NCBI GenBank assembly: GCA_016223105.1
Contig: JACRPR010000091.1
Span: 1 to 64,000 of the forward strand
DNA: 64,000 nucleotides
Direction of reading: 5' to 3'
DNA from: Chloroflexota bacterium
GTDB taxonomy: Bacteria > Chloroflexota > Anaerolineae > UBA4142
A model generated the notes under the pieces. The model was not told the origin of the DNA. It saw only the letters and a program-made list of their open reading frames with translations, and ran no database searches. This document shows, one piece after another, positions 17,991 to 27,898 of the stretch. A program made the translations under genes and the position numbers. Position 1 is the first letter of the stretch. Each line of letters begins with the position of its first letter.

Positions 17991-20624
17991 CTTTGCTACG
18001 CGTTCCACCTTCACCGCGCACACCTTCAACTCCGGTATTTTCGCGATCGGATCAACCGCCGTGTTCGTCAGCATATTCGTCAATGCTTCCGCGTAGTGAA
18101 ACGTCATAAACACGACGCCATTGCCGACGCGATCTGTAACCCAGGCGCGCGCGTCCACCTGTCCGCGTCGCGATGAAATGTGCAACCAATCGCCATCGCC
18201 GACGCCGAGTTTCGCCGCGTCGTCCGGGTTCAACTCGACGCGTTCTTCCGGCGCGATCTGTTCGAGACCTGGGACGCGGCGCGTCATTGCGCCGGTGTGG
18301 TAGTGATGCAAGATGCGCCCGGTCGTCAACGTGAAGGGGAATGTATCGTCGGGATTCTCCGCCGGTTCTTGATGTTCGATTGGCGAGAACAAGCCCTTGC
18401 CGCGCGTAAATTTTTCCGTGTGCAAAATCGGCGTGCCATTATGTTCCTTGTTCGGCACGGGCCACTGCAAACCTTTCGCGTCAATGCGTTCGAAAGTGAT
18501 CCCGGCGTACTGCGGCGTGAGCGACGCGATCTCGTTCATGATTTGCGATGCCGATCCGTACGTCCATTGCTCCGCCGGCGCGCCCATTCGTTTCGCGACC
18601 TCGCTCACGATTTGCCAATCGGCGCGACATTCGCCGATCGGATTGATCGCTTTGCGAACGCGTTGCACGCGCCGTTCCGTGTTCGCGAACGTGCCATCTT
18701 TTTCCGCGAACGATGCCGCCGGGAAAACGACATCCGCGAGTTGCGCGGTTTCGGTCATGAACAATTCCGAGACGACGAGAAAATCGAGATTGTTCAATGC
18801 TTCAACGACGTGATGCGAATCGGGATCGCTCATCGCGACATTTTCGCCGACGATCCACATCGCCTTGACCTGGCGCGCGCGCGCGGCTTGCAACATTTCG
18901 CCGACGGTCAACCCAACTTTGTTCGACAGTTCGACGCCCCACGCGTTTTGGAATTTTTCGCGCGCCGCGTCGTCGGTTACGCGTTGATAGCCGGTGAAAT
19001 AATTCGGCAGTGCGCCGACATCGCACGAGCCCTGCACATTGTTTTGTCCGCGCAAAGGATTGACGCCCGCGCCCGGCTTGCCAATGTTGCCGGTGAGCAT
19101 CGCGAGGTTTGCAATCGTGAGCACGTTGTTGTGTCCCGTCGTGTGTTGCGTGATGCCCATCGCGTAAAAAATCGCGCTCGGCTTGTTGCCCGCGTACAAG
19201 CGCGCGGCGGTGAACAGATCGTCAACCGCGATGCCGGTGATTTCACTCACGCGCGCCGGCGTGTACGTCTCGACGACCTTGCGCCATTCGTCGAATCCTT
19301 CCGTGCGCTGAGCGATAAATTCTTTATCTTCGAGTCCTTCTTTCAAAATGATGTGCGCCAAACCGTTGAGCAGAGCGATATCTGTCCCAGGTCGTTGACG
19401 AATGTAGAGCGTCGCGATGCTCGCGAGATCAATCGCGCGCGGATCGGCGACGATGAGTTTCGCGCCGTTGCGAACCGCGCGGCGGATGCGCGTGCCAATG
19501 ACCGGATGTTGCTCGGTCGTGTTCGATCCGATCACCAACATCGTTTTGCAATTGTCAATATCCGCGATGTTGTTTGTCATCGCGCCCGAGCCGAATGAGG
19601 TGGCCAGACCGGTCACAGTTGCGGCGTGTCAGAGACGGGCGCAGTGGTCTACGTTGTTCGTCCCCATCACCGTGCGCGCGAATTTTTGAATCAGGCATTT
19701 GGATTGTCCCAGTTTTTCCGCGACCAGGTTCAATGCTTCGTCCCAGGATGCTTCGACGAACGCGCCATCTTTTTTGATCAGCGGTTTTGTCAAGCGATCC
19801 TTGTGATGGATGAACTCGTAACCGTAACGACCTTTGACGCACAACGCCATTCCGTTCACGACCGCTTTGCGATTCGATGTTACCTTGACGACCTTGCCAT
19901 TGCGAACATTCAGATCGAATTGACAACCGACGCCGCAGTACGTACACGTCGTCGTCACTTTTTTCATTTGATAGTCGCGCCCTTTGCCGCGCGAGGTCTT
20001 GTCGGTGAGCGCGCCGGTTGGGCAGTACGCCGCGCACGCGCCGCACGATTCGCACCCGGCTTCGAGCATCGTTACATCCGCGCCCGCGACGATGCGATCG
20101 TTAAAGCCGCGATTCGCGACGCCCCACACATTGCGCCCCTGAATCTCCGCGCACGCGCGCACGCATCGCGTACACAAAATACATTTGTTGAAATCGGTGA
20201 ACACGAACGGATTCGGATCACCGTCCACCGGATAACTGTGGCGTTTGCCTTTGTGCGCGGTCCACGGCACTTGATATTCGTAAACCTGGTTTTGCAATTC
20301 GCACGCGCCGTCGGCTTCGCAGATCATGCAATCGTTCGGATGATCGGTGAGCAACATTTCGAGAATGAATTTGCGCTCCTCGATCACTTTGGGCGTGTCG
20401 GTCTGCACGATCATTCCCTCGCTGACCGGCAGAGTGCACGACGCGATGAGACCGCGCATCTTTTCGACTTCGACAACGCACATTCGACACGCGCCGACCG
20501 GTTTCAAATCGGGATGATGGCACAGCGTGGGAATGTTGATGCCATTCGCCCACGCCGCGTCGAGTACGGTCATACCGTCTTTGGCTTGAATTGCTTTGCC
20601 GTTGATGATTAAGTTTACGGGCAT
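17988..20624 (-). CDS. fdhA: formate dehydrogenase alpha subunit, probable selenoprotein (TGA 19629-19631 read as Sec)
   Basis: N-terminal NuoG-like Fe-S domains; two ORFs in the same frame separated only by TGA in [28 protein letters not shown], matching the FdhF/FdhA Sec site. Confidence 0.9.
19600..19631 (-). promoter_or_regulatory. candidate bacterial SECIS element
   Basis: UGA, 18 nt, then apical GGUCU (19606-19610) flanked by UGACC/GGCCA partial stem. Confidence 0.65.
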
Positions 20625-20669
20625 TGATGTACCTCCGAGTATTAGTCAATCGTAATTGGTAAATGGTAA

Positions 20670-20698
20670 TTGTCAGAAATTGCGCGCCGTGATATAAT
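20670..20698 (+). promoter_or_regulatory. sigma70-like promoter TTGTCA-17-TATAAT
   Basis: Spacing 17 bp, upstream of ORF 20713. Confidence 0.6.
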
Positions 20699-20712
20699 TT
20701 ACGCGCAATAGA

Positions 20713-21057
20713 ATGGAGTTGAAAATGATCAGTCAAGTTACTACTGTGATCGAACCATTTGTGCGCCGCGGACTTTTTTCTAGTCCAGAGCAAGCCGTGA
20801 GTGAAATGGCGCGTGATTACATTCTGCGCCAAATCGAGCGGCACCGCGCGACGATAGAAAAATTACAGACCCGGTATGGAATGAATTACGCGCAATTCAA
20901 TGCGTATCTAAAATCGCGCGCGGCGACTTTGTTGACCATGCCGAATCCCGTGCTGGGCAAAGCCGTGATGCAAGAAGAACAAGACGCGCTCGATTGGAAA
21001 ATTGCGACCGAGATGTTGCAATCCTGGCTTGGCTTGCAATCGGAGGTCGGTAAGTGA
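20713..21057 (+). CDS. hypothetical antitoxin-like protein
   Basis: Small acidic/helical protein with good promoter; no partner toxin seen. Confidence 0.5.
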   Translation: MELKMISQVTTVIEPFVRRGLFSSPEQAVSEMARDYILRQIERHRATIEKLQTRYGMNYAQFNAYLKSRAATLLTMPNPVLGKAVMQEEQDALDWKIATEMLQSWLGLQSEVGK

Positions 21058-21235
21058 AATCGCTTGCCGACCTTTTGTTTTAAACCACTGCCCGCGCTAA
21101 TTTTTTAACCTCGACTTTTTCCCCGCGCATTTTGCACACGCCGGGCGCGCACAGTTTTTCCGCGTGCGCCGTCAATTCATCGCGACCGTCGCGCGCACGT
21201 TTTCGATGGATGATGCAACGGAATCGTTTTCGCGC

Positions 21236-22507
21236 TTAGCGCGGCGGGCGCACGCGCACGATCACCTGGGTTGACGCGTTGACATCCAAACGCGCCGCGT
21301 CCGTCCACTGCCCGTTGCTGTAAGTGAGGACAATGTAACTTCCGTTGACGACTGAAAACACCACTTGCCCGTTTGCGCCGGTCGTGCGATCCGCGACATA
21401 GTTGCGGCTCGCGGTGATCAGCTGGATCCACGCGCCGCTCACCGGCGCGTTCGTCGTCTCGTTCACGACTTGGACGGTCAACGTTTTCAAACGGAGCGTG
21501 ATTTCTTTCGAACTGCTCATTCCCACGCGCGCGGCTTGCCACCATTGGCCGGTGTACGCCAGCACGTCATATTCACCGTTGACGACGGAGAACGTAATCT
21601 GACCGTTGGCATCCGTCGTGCGATCCGCGACATAGTTGCCGCTGGCGGTTTTGATCTGCACCCAGACACTGCGCGGCGCGTTCGTCGCATCGTCCACCGC
21701 TTTGATGCTCAAGGTTTTCAAACGGAGCGTGATTTCTTTCGAACCGCTCATTTCCACGCGCGCGGCTTGCCACCATTGACCGGTGTACGCCAGCACGTCG
21801 TATTCGCCGTTGACGACGGAGAATGTAATCTGACCTCTGGCATCTGTCGTGCGATCCGCGACATAGTTGCCGCCGGCGGTTTTGATCTGCACCCACAGTC
21901 CACTGCGCGGCGCGTTCGTTACATCGTCCACCGCTTTGATGGTGAGTGTTTTTAGACGAATCACAACCTGGGTCGGTCCGCTCACGCCGACTTGCGCGGC
22001 TTCCCACCATTGCCCGGAATATGCCAGCACGCGATAATTGCCGGGTTGACTCAACGCGAAAAGCACGCTCCCATCCGCGCCGGTTGTGCGATCGGCGACA
22101 TATTTGCCGCTGGCGGTCAGGAGTTGGACCCACACGCCCCGCACCGGCGCGCCGCTCACATCATCCACCGTGATTACCGTGAGACTAGGCGATTGGTTGA
22201 TCGTCGGCACGGCGGTCGGCGTCGGCGTCGCGGTCGCGAATGGTTTGCGCGTTGGATCCGCTTCGACGAGCGTGGGGGTTGGAACGGCAGTGAGCGGCGG
22301 TGTGCCGGTCGCGATCACTTGTTGATCGGTCGCTTGACAATTTTCATTGCCCAATCCCGCGCACACTTTGACAAACGCCTCTTCGGTCGCACTGCCGGTG
22401 ACGGTCAGAATTCCTGCGGTGATCGTCGCGACGATCGCGATCAGCAGAACCAGTTCGATTAATCCCTGTCCCTGTTGATTGCGGCGGGAAAAAAGTTGTG
22501 GGTTCAT
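21236..22507 (-). CDS. type IV pilin-like N-terminus plus four tandem ~78-aa Ig/carboxypeptidase-regulatory-like repeats
   Basis: GQGLIELVLLIAIVATITAGIL; repeated VDDVTNAPRSGLWVQIKTAGGNYVADRTTDARGQITFSVVNGEYDVLAYTGQWWQAARV. Confidence 0.75.
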   Translation of the reverse strand: MNPQLFSRRNQQGQGLIELVLLIAIVATITAGILTVTGSATEEAFVKVCAGLGNENCQATDQQVIATGTPPLTAVPTPTLVEADPTRKPFATATPTPTAVPTINQSPSLTVITVDDVSGAPVRGVWVQLLTASGKYVADRTTGADGSVLFALSQPGNYRVLAYSGQWWEAAQVGVSGPTQVVIRLKTLTIKAVDDVTNAPRSGLWVQIKTAGGNYVADRTTDARGQITFSVVNGEYDVLAYTGQWWQAARVEMSGSKEITLRLKTLSIKAVDDATNAPRSVWVQIKTASGNYVADRTTDANGQITFSVVNGEYDVLAYTGQWWQAARVGMSSSKEITLRLKTLTVQVVNETTNAPVSGAWIQLITASRNYVADRTTGANGQVVFSVVNGSYIVLTYSNGQWTDAARLDVNASTQVIVRVRPPR

Positions 22508-22519
22508 GCTTGCCTCCGA

Positions 22520-23824
22520 TTACTTGGGTTGCGCCGCCGGACAATAGACCATCAACCCGGCTTGCGGATTTTCATGCGGCGCGGCGAGTTGATTCGGCGT
22601 GTAACTCCCCCCGTCGTTTTTTAATTGGAGCGCGCGTTTGAAATGTTGTTGCGCGGTTTGACAATCGCCGGCGGACAGCGACGCCCAGCCCAGCGCGTTC
22701 AACGCGTTCGCATCATTCGGCGCGATCTCCGCCCATTGTTTGAACGCGCTTTGCGCGCGCGAGAAATTGCCCAGTCGTAATGCGTTCCAGCCCAGCAAAG
22801 AAAAATAACTCACGCGCACATGCAGGATGCCGGCTTTATCCGCGGCGGCGAGTTGCGTTTGCGCGACGGTGTATTTGCCGAGATGATAATTCGCGCGCGC
22901 CAACGCGAGCAGGGCGTCGCTATGCGTGGGTTGACGCGTCGTAACGTTTTCGAGATCGGTTTTCGCGGCTTGATAGTTGCCTTGCTCCAACCAAGCCAAG
23001 CCGCGCGCGAAACGCACCGCGGCGGGATCGAAACCCAGCTGTTCTGCGGCGTCGAGATGGGGGAGCGCATACGCGCCGTTTCCGCGTTGCGTTTGCGCGC
23101 GCGCCAGATAATAGTGACTGGTCGCGCTCTCGGGTTCGAGTAATACGGCAAGTTGTAAATGTTCGGCGGCAGAGCCAAAATCGTCTAAACGATATTTGGC
23201 GATGCCCAGATATTCGCGAATTGTGCCATTCTCCGGATCCGCGTCGACCGCGTGTTCGAGATAGCGCGCGGCGCGGCGATAATCGCGCAAACGATACGCC
23301 GCCAAGCCCGCGCCGGTGATGCACAGCGCGCGCGCCGGCTCAAGCTTTAACGCGCGTTCGAAATGCGCGAGCGCGTCGGCGTCGCGGCCCAATGTGTATT
23401 CCGCCCAGCCGAGATGTTCATAGCCGATCGGATCCGCGACATTTAATTTGATCGCGTTTTGATACGCCGCCAGCGCGCCGTCCAGATCGCCCGCCGCGAC
23501 GAGTTGATCGCCGCGTTCGATCAGATAACTGCTGGATAAGCGTTGAACGAAAAACCAACCATAGATTCCGACCGTCACCAGGATCGTGACCACCACGATC
23601 ATCACGGTCCGCGGCCGGAATAACCAACGCCAGCGTTGGCGCGGCGCGGGCGGCGAATTTACCAGCGCATCGGGTTTCTGCATCCGCAAGGGTTGTTGGC
23701 AATGCGGACACAAGACCGCCGGCGCATCGAGCGATTGTTGGCAATGCGGACATTGCAACCCAGCTTTGTTCTTCTCTTCATTGAGAACCGGCGCGGCGGA
23801 GGTGTGGACAGGGTGATGGTTCAT
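22520..23824 (-). CDS. zinc-ribbon plus TPR membrane protein
   Basis: CPHCQQSLDAPAVLCPHCQ, one TM segment, multiple TPRs. Confidence 0.75.
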   Translation of the reverse strand: MNHHPVHTSAAPVLNEEKNKAGLQCPHCQQSLDAPAVLCPHCQQPLRMQKPDALVNSPPAPRQRWRWLFRPRTVMIVVVTILVTVGIYGWFFVQRLSSSYLIERGDQLVAAGDLDGALAAYQNAIKLNVADPIGYEHLGWAEYTLGRDADALAHFERALKLEPARALCITGAGLAAYRLRDYRRAARYLEHAVDADPENGTIREYLGIAKYRLDDFGSAAEHLQLAVLLEPESATSHYYLARAQTQRGNGAYALPHLDAAEQLGFDPAAVRFARGLAWLEQGNYQAAKTDLENVTTRQPTHSDALLALARANYHLGKYTVAQTQLAAADKAGILHVRVSYFSLLGWNALRLGNFSRAQSAFKQWAEIAPNDANALNALGWASLSAGDCQTAQQHFKRALQLKNDGGSYTPNQLAAPHENPQAGLMVYCPAAQPK

Positions 23825-24058
23825 CGGCGCTCCTTTCACACGTGCGCTTACATTTCACTTGCATCGCGAGTCGGTTTGCTATAACCACATTGTAATCGCG
23901 TTGCACGGCTCGCTTCAATAGGATAGATGCTTGCGCTGGCGCAAGGAAAGGAGTACTAGCCGGAATTTTTTATTACCGCTTCGATCTAATTGGATTTGAT
24001 AAATTGCCGCGCGCCGCATCACGCATCACGCGTCCCATCGCGCGGCGACGCAACGTTC

Positions 24059-24078
24059 CGCAAGTCGGAGACTTGCGC
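24059..24078. repeat. short hairpin CGCAAGTCGGAGACTTGCG of GTAGCGC-type palindrome
   Basis: Direct inverted repeat at the 3' end of sdhB. Confidence 0.55.
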
Positions 24079-24794
24079 TACATCTTTCCGCTAAACTTGG
24101 CGACCAACACTTTTTTCTTCATCTCTTGAATCGCGAACGTCGGCGAAATTTTCTTGGGACATTCTTCGGTGCAGTTGAAGATCGTGTGGCAACGGAACAC
24201 GCCTTCTTCGCTTGCGACGATTTTCAAACGTTCGACGCCGCCTTCATCGCGCGTGTCCGCGACAAAGCGATACGCTTTTGCGAGCGCGGCAGGTCCGAGA
24301 TAATCGTTGCTCCACGCGTCGAGTGTGCAAGTCGAGTGGCAACACGCGCAGAGAATGCAATCAATAAATTCGTCAATCCGTTTGCGTTGCGCCGGCGATT
24401 GCAAGCGTTCCTTCTCCGGCGGATTTTTCATCGCGATCAAGTACGGGCGCACCTTTTCGTACTTGTCCCAAAACGCGGTCATATCCACGACCAGGTCTTT
24501 GAGCACCGGCAAATGCGGAAGCGGCTCGATGAGGATTTCGTTGCCGAGCGGCGCGAGTTGCGTTTCACACGCGAGCCGGTTTTGTCCGTTGATGTGCATC
24601 CCGCAACTGCCGCACACGGCACTGCGACACGACGCGCGAAACGCGATGCTCTTGTCCACGTTATCGAGAATGTGATACAACGCCATCAACACGGTTTGAC
24701 CTGGTTCGGGTTGAATTTCGTACGTTTGATATCGCGGCGCGGTGTCCAGGTCTGGGTCGCGCCGGTAGATGCTGAGTTTGATCGAGTCGGTCAT
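24078..24794 (-). CDS. sdhB: succinate dehydrogenase/fumarate reductase iron-sulfur subunit
   Basis: SCRSAVCGSCGMHINGQNRLAC, CILCACCHSTC, CHTIFNCTEECPK. Confidence 0.92.
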   Translation of the reverse strand: MTDSIKLSIYRRDPDLDTAPRYQTYEIQPEPGQTVLMALYHILDNVDKSIAFRASCRSAVCGSCGMHINGQNRLACETQLAPLGNEILIEPLPHLPVLKDLVVDMTAFWDKYEKVRPYLIAMKNPPEKERLQSPAQRKRIDEFIDCILCACCHSTCTLDAWSNDYLGPAALAKAYRFVADTRDEGGVERLKIVASEEGVFRCHTIFNCTEECPKKISPTFAIQEMKKKVLVAKFSGKM

Positions 24795-24885
24795 TGGATT
24801 CTCCAAAGTCAACAGTCGTCAGTGAACAGTCAACAGTCAACAGTCAACTGTTGACTGTTCACTGTTCACTGCCCACTGCCCACTA
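24795..24885. repeat. heptad inverted array (CAACAGT words) between sdhA and sdhB
   Basis: CAACAGTCAACAGTCAACAGTCAACTGTTGACTGTTCACTGTTCACTGCCCACTGCCCACTAG. Confidence 0.85.
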
Positions 24886-26583
24886 GTATTTGCGCTCTTC
24901 CGGTTGCCATTTAGTTTGCACAACCGATTCGTATTCGAGGCGCGCGCCGTCGGGGGTGAAATGCGCGAGCGTGTGCTTCATCCAATTCGCGTCATCGCGC
25001 GTTTTGAAATCGAGCCGCGAGTGCGCGCCGCGCGATTCTTTGCGCGCGAGCGCGCCCGCCGCGATCGTTTCCGCCGCGTCCAACATTCCGCCGAGTTCAA
25101 TCGTGCGAAGCAGATCGAGATTGAACTTGCGATTTTTCGCGTCCACGCCGATATCGCGAAAACGCGCGCGCAATTCGCGCATCGTCGCGAGCGCGTCCGC
25201 CATCGGTTTCTCTTCGCGGAAAATTCCGATGTTGTCGGTCATCGTTTGCGCCATCGTATCGCGCAGAGTCACGAGGCGTTCTTTGCCATCCGATTTCAAC
25301 AGCGCGTCAACGTCCGCCGACGTTTTCTTCACCGCATCGTTCAACACCGCGTCTTGAATCGCGGACGATTTTGCTTTGACGAAATTTCCTGCCGCCGCGC
25401 CGGCGCGTTGTCCCATCACAACACATTCGAGCAAACTATTTCCGCCGAGCCGGTTCGCGCCGTGAACGCTCACGCTCGCGCACTCGCCCGCGGCGAACAC
25501 GCCGGGCAAAATCGTCGCGCCATCTTTGTCGGTGTCAATGCCGCCCATAATGAAATGCTGACCGGGTTGAATCGGCACCGGTTTTTCGATGCAATCAATT
25601 CCGAGGAAACTGATCGCGAGATCGCGGATCCCAGGAAGCCGTTCCAAAATTTTCTCGCGACCGAGATGGCGCAGATCGAGATGCACGCATCCGCCGCCGT
25701 CGGGAAAGCCGTGCCCTTCGTTGATTTCGATTTGAATCGAACGCGACACAATATCGCGCGGCGCGAGTTCCATCGCTTTCGGCGCGTACTTGCTCATAAA
25801 GCGTTCGCCCTGATTGTTGACGAGATAACCGCCTTCGCCGCGCGCGCCTTCGGTCATCAAGATATTCGTGCCGATGATCGTCGTCGGGTGAAATTGCACA
25901 AACTCCATATCTTTGAGCGGCACGCCCGCGCGATACGCCATTCCCAGGGTGTAGCCGGTGGATTGCATCGCGTTCGATGTGCGCCGGAAAATTCGCCCCG
26001 CGCCGCCGGTCGCGATGATCACCGCGTCCGCGCCGAACGACGCGATTTCGCCGGTTTGCAAATTCATCGCGACGAGTCCGTGATTCATCGCGCCATCGCG
26101 CGCGAGCGACAGCACCGCCCACTCGTTGTACACTTTGATGCCGTGCTTGACCGCTTGCTCGTTGAGCGTGTGCAAAATGTAGAGCCCGGTTTTATCTGAC
26201 GCATAACAAGTGCGTGGATAGCCCGCGCCGCCGAACGGTCTCTGCGCGATTCTGCCTTCGGGCGTGCGACTGAACGGCACGCCCCAATGTTCGAGTTCGT
26301 AAATTCGCACAGGCGCGTCCGATGTTAAAATTTCCGCGCAGTCCTGGTCGGCGAGAAAGTCGGAACCTTTCACGGTGTCGTACGCGTGTTTTGCCGGCGT
26401 GTCGTCTTTACATTCCGGCATATTCGCGAGCGCGGCATTCACGCCGCCTTGCGCCGCGCCGGAATGTGAGCGCACCGGATACAACAACGAAAGTACCGCG
26501 GTGTCCGCGCCGAGCATCGCGCTTTCAACCGCCGCGCGCAATCCCGCGAGTCCGCCGCCGACGACGATGACTTGATGTTTCAT
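24883..26583 (-). CDS. sdhA: succinate dehydrogenase/fumarate reductase flavoprotein subunit
   Basis: VIVVGGGLAGLRAAVE, HSGAAQGGVNAAL, EFVQFHPTTI, GGIDTDKDGAT, GANRLGGNSLLE. Confidence 0.95.
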   Translation of the reverse strand: MKHQVIVVGGGLAGLRAAVESAMLGADTAVLSLLYPVRSHSGAAQGGVNAALANMPECKDDTPAKHAYDTVKGSDFLADQDCAEILTSDAPVRIYELEHWGVPFSRTPEGRIAQRPFGGAGYPRTCYASDKTGLYILHTLNEQAVKHGIKVYNEWAVLSLARDGAMNHGLVAMNLQTGEIASFGADAVIIATGGAGRIFRRTSNAMQSTGYTLGMAYRAGVPLKDMEFVQFHPTTIIGTNILMTEGARGEGGYLVNNQGERFMSKYAPKAMELAPRDIVSRSIQIEINEGHGFPDGGGCVHLDLRHLGREKILERLPGIRDLAISFLGIDCIEKPVPIQPGQHFIMGGIDTDKDGATILPGVFAAGECASVSVHGANRLGGNSLLECVVMGQRAGAAAGNFVKAKSSAIQDAVLNDAVKKTSADVDALLKSDGKERLVTLRDTMAQTMTDNIGIFREEKPMADALATMRELRARFRDIGVDAKNRKFNLDLLRTIELGGMLDAAETIAAGALARKESRGAHSRLDFKTRDDANWMKHTLAHFTPDGARLEYESVVQTKWQPEERKY

Positions 26584-26605
26584 AGATGATTCCTCAATTT
26601 TTTAT

Positions 26606-26760
26606 GGGACGCGGACAAACGCGGATGAACGCGGATGAATAATTTTTCAATTGATGGATTCGACGCTTTAGCGGGTTGTTGCTCAGCAAGCCACCGCGTA
26701 AACGCTCGACTCCAAACGTCGTTCAAAATATCTGCGCTCATCTGCGCTCGTCCGCGTCCC
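26606..26760. repeat. composite: inverted decamer arrays flanking two-hairpin element
   Basis: GGGACGCGGACAAACGCGGATGAACGCGGATGA opposite TCTGCGCTCATCTGCGCTCGTCCGCGTCCC with T2 in the loop. Confidence 0.75.
26656..26713 (+). repeat. 58-60 bp two-hairpin element, copy T2
   Basis: GGATTCGACGCTTTAGCGGGTTG...ACCGCGTAAACGCTCGACTCC. Confidence 0.85.
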
Positions 26761-26784
26761 ATTCCTCCTGGTTTCTGAAAATTC

Positions 26785-27099
26785 CTATTTGAGAAAGAAC
26801 GTTAGCGCGTACGCACCCCAGATGGCGAACAGAATGTTTCGCACGCCATTCATGCCGTGATACATTCCGAACACGAGCAAGCCGGAATCAATGATCAAGT
26901 ACAGCACACTCTTGAAGCGCGCGGCGACGCCGACAAAATGAATTTCGAGATTTGTCGGGACGAAATGCAGAACGACCATGTGCGCGCCCAAAAGCAGAAC
27001 GAGCAGAACGGCGGTGATGCGTTGCCAAATCCATGCCCACACGCCGGACGGTTGGGGAGTTGAGGCGGTCATAAATGTCTCCGTAAAAATGTAAGGCAA
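26785..27099 (-). CDS. sdhD: succinate dehydrogenase membrane anchor subunit
   Basis: Three hydrophobic segments; position in sdh operon. Confidence 0.75.
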   Translation of the reverse strand: MPYIFTETFMTASTPQPSGVWAWIWQRITAVLLVLLLGAHMVVLHFVPTNLEIHFVGVAARFKSVLYLIIDSGLLVFGMYHGMNGVRNILFAIWGAYALTFFLK

Positions 27100-27118
27100 A
27101 TTTACAAATTTGCCCTAC
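27091..27118. repeat. 28-bp near-palindrome GTAAGGCAAATTTACAAATTTGCCCTAC
   Basis: Nearly identical to 57782-57809. Confidence 0.75.
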
Positions 27119-27486
27119 CCAAAAATGTGTGGCCAGGCAATCGCAAAGCCGACGAGAAAAGGCAAAACGCCCAATGCCATCATCGCGATAAAAATTTCTT
27201 TTTGATGTTTGACGCCGATGCCCACATCGAACAGGACGATGCGGATGCCGTTCAAGCCGTGAATGATGATCGTCGCGAGCAACCCCATTTCGAGCAAAAC
27301 AAAAATCGGCGCTTTGAGCGTTTTCATCGCCGCGTCAAAATTGGCTGAACCGCCGACGATGGACGAGATGACGAGGACGTGCAGGAGCAAGTAAAAAATG
27401 ATTGCGAGACCGGTGAGCCGGTGCAACCAAAACGCCCACATTCCCAAGCCGCGTCCGATGTACCGTTCGCGCGTAATCAATCGCAT
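27115..27486 (-). CDS. sdhC: succinate dehydrogenase cytochrome b subunit
   Basis: MRLITRERYIGRGLGMWAFWLHRLTGLAIIFYLLLHVLVIS; AAGGAGG upstream. Confidence 0.85.
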   Translation of the reverse strand: MRLITRERYIGRGLGMWAFWLHRLTGLAIIFYLLLHVLVISSIVGGSANFDAAMKTLKAPIFVLLEMGLLATIIIHGLNGIRIVLFDVGIGVKHQKEIFIAMMALGVLPFLVGFAIAWPHIFG

Positions 27487-27557
27487 TGTTTCGCCTCCTT
27501 GAGGTTTATCGCAAAATTGCTTGACAAGTCCTGATATTTCTGATATGCTCAAGCCAA

Positions 27558-27633
27558 GATCGGGTGACCTGTCGCCTCCCCAGCACTCCACTGGGGACTA
27601 AGCAGGCGTATGAGCGGTATCGCTCCCCCGATC
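27558..27633 (-). ncRNA. candidate structured leader RNA upstream of sdhC
   Basis: Closing stem GATCGGG/CCCGATC, hairpin GAGCG/CGCTC, nested hairpin CGCCT-CCCCAG/CTGGGG-AGGCG. Confidence 0.45.
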
Positions 27634-27898
27634 ATTTTCTTTTCGAAAGCGCGCCGAGAAACTCCGCTTCGCTAATTCGCTTGTCTGGTTTGGACTGACC
27701 GCGCGCAATCGAGATGGTGCGATGATGCGCGGGAGATTGTTTTCCAATATGGCGAAAGAAAATTCGCGTCGAATCGAATTTGGGATCATCGTGCCGTAGG
27801 TATGCGATCAGCGTGTTTTTGATTTCGGCTTCCCAGCCGATGTATTCCACGTCAATAATTACTTGATCGACTTGATGGATGACGTTCTTCAAGAGCAA
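27632..27898 (-). CDS. hypothetical protein (possible remnant; upstream frame also shows coding-like sequence)
   Basis: VDQVIIDVEYIGWEAEIKNTLIAYLRHDDPKF...ISEAEFLGAL. Confidence 0.45.
   Translation of the reverse strand: MLLKNVIHQVDQVIIDVEYIGWEAEIKNTLIAYLRHDDPKFDSTRIFFRHIGKQSPAHHRTISIARGQSKPDKRISEAEFLGALSKRK

Noticed and set aside
18180-19598. 472-aa plus-strand ORF opposite fdhA
   Set aside because: Antisense shadow ORF; FdhA motifs on the minus strand explain the region
19626-20612. 328-aa plus-strand ORF opposite the fdhA N-terminus
   Set aside because: Antisense shadow ORF; NuoG-like Fe-S motifs are on the minus strand
24904-26199. 431-aa plus-strand ORF opposite sdhA
   Set aside because: Antisense shadow ORF; sdhA is unambiguous
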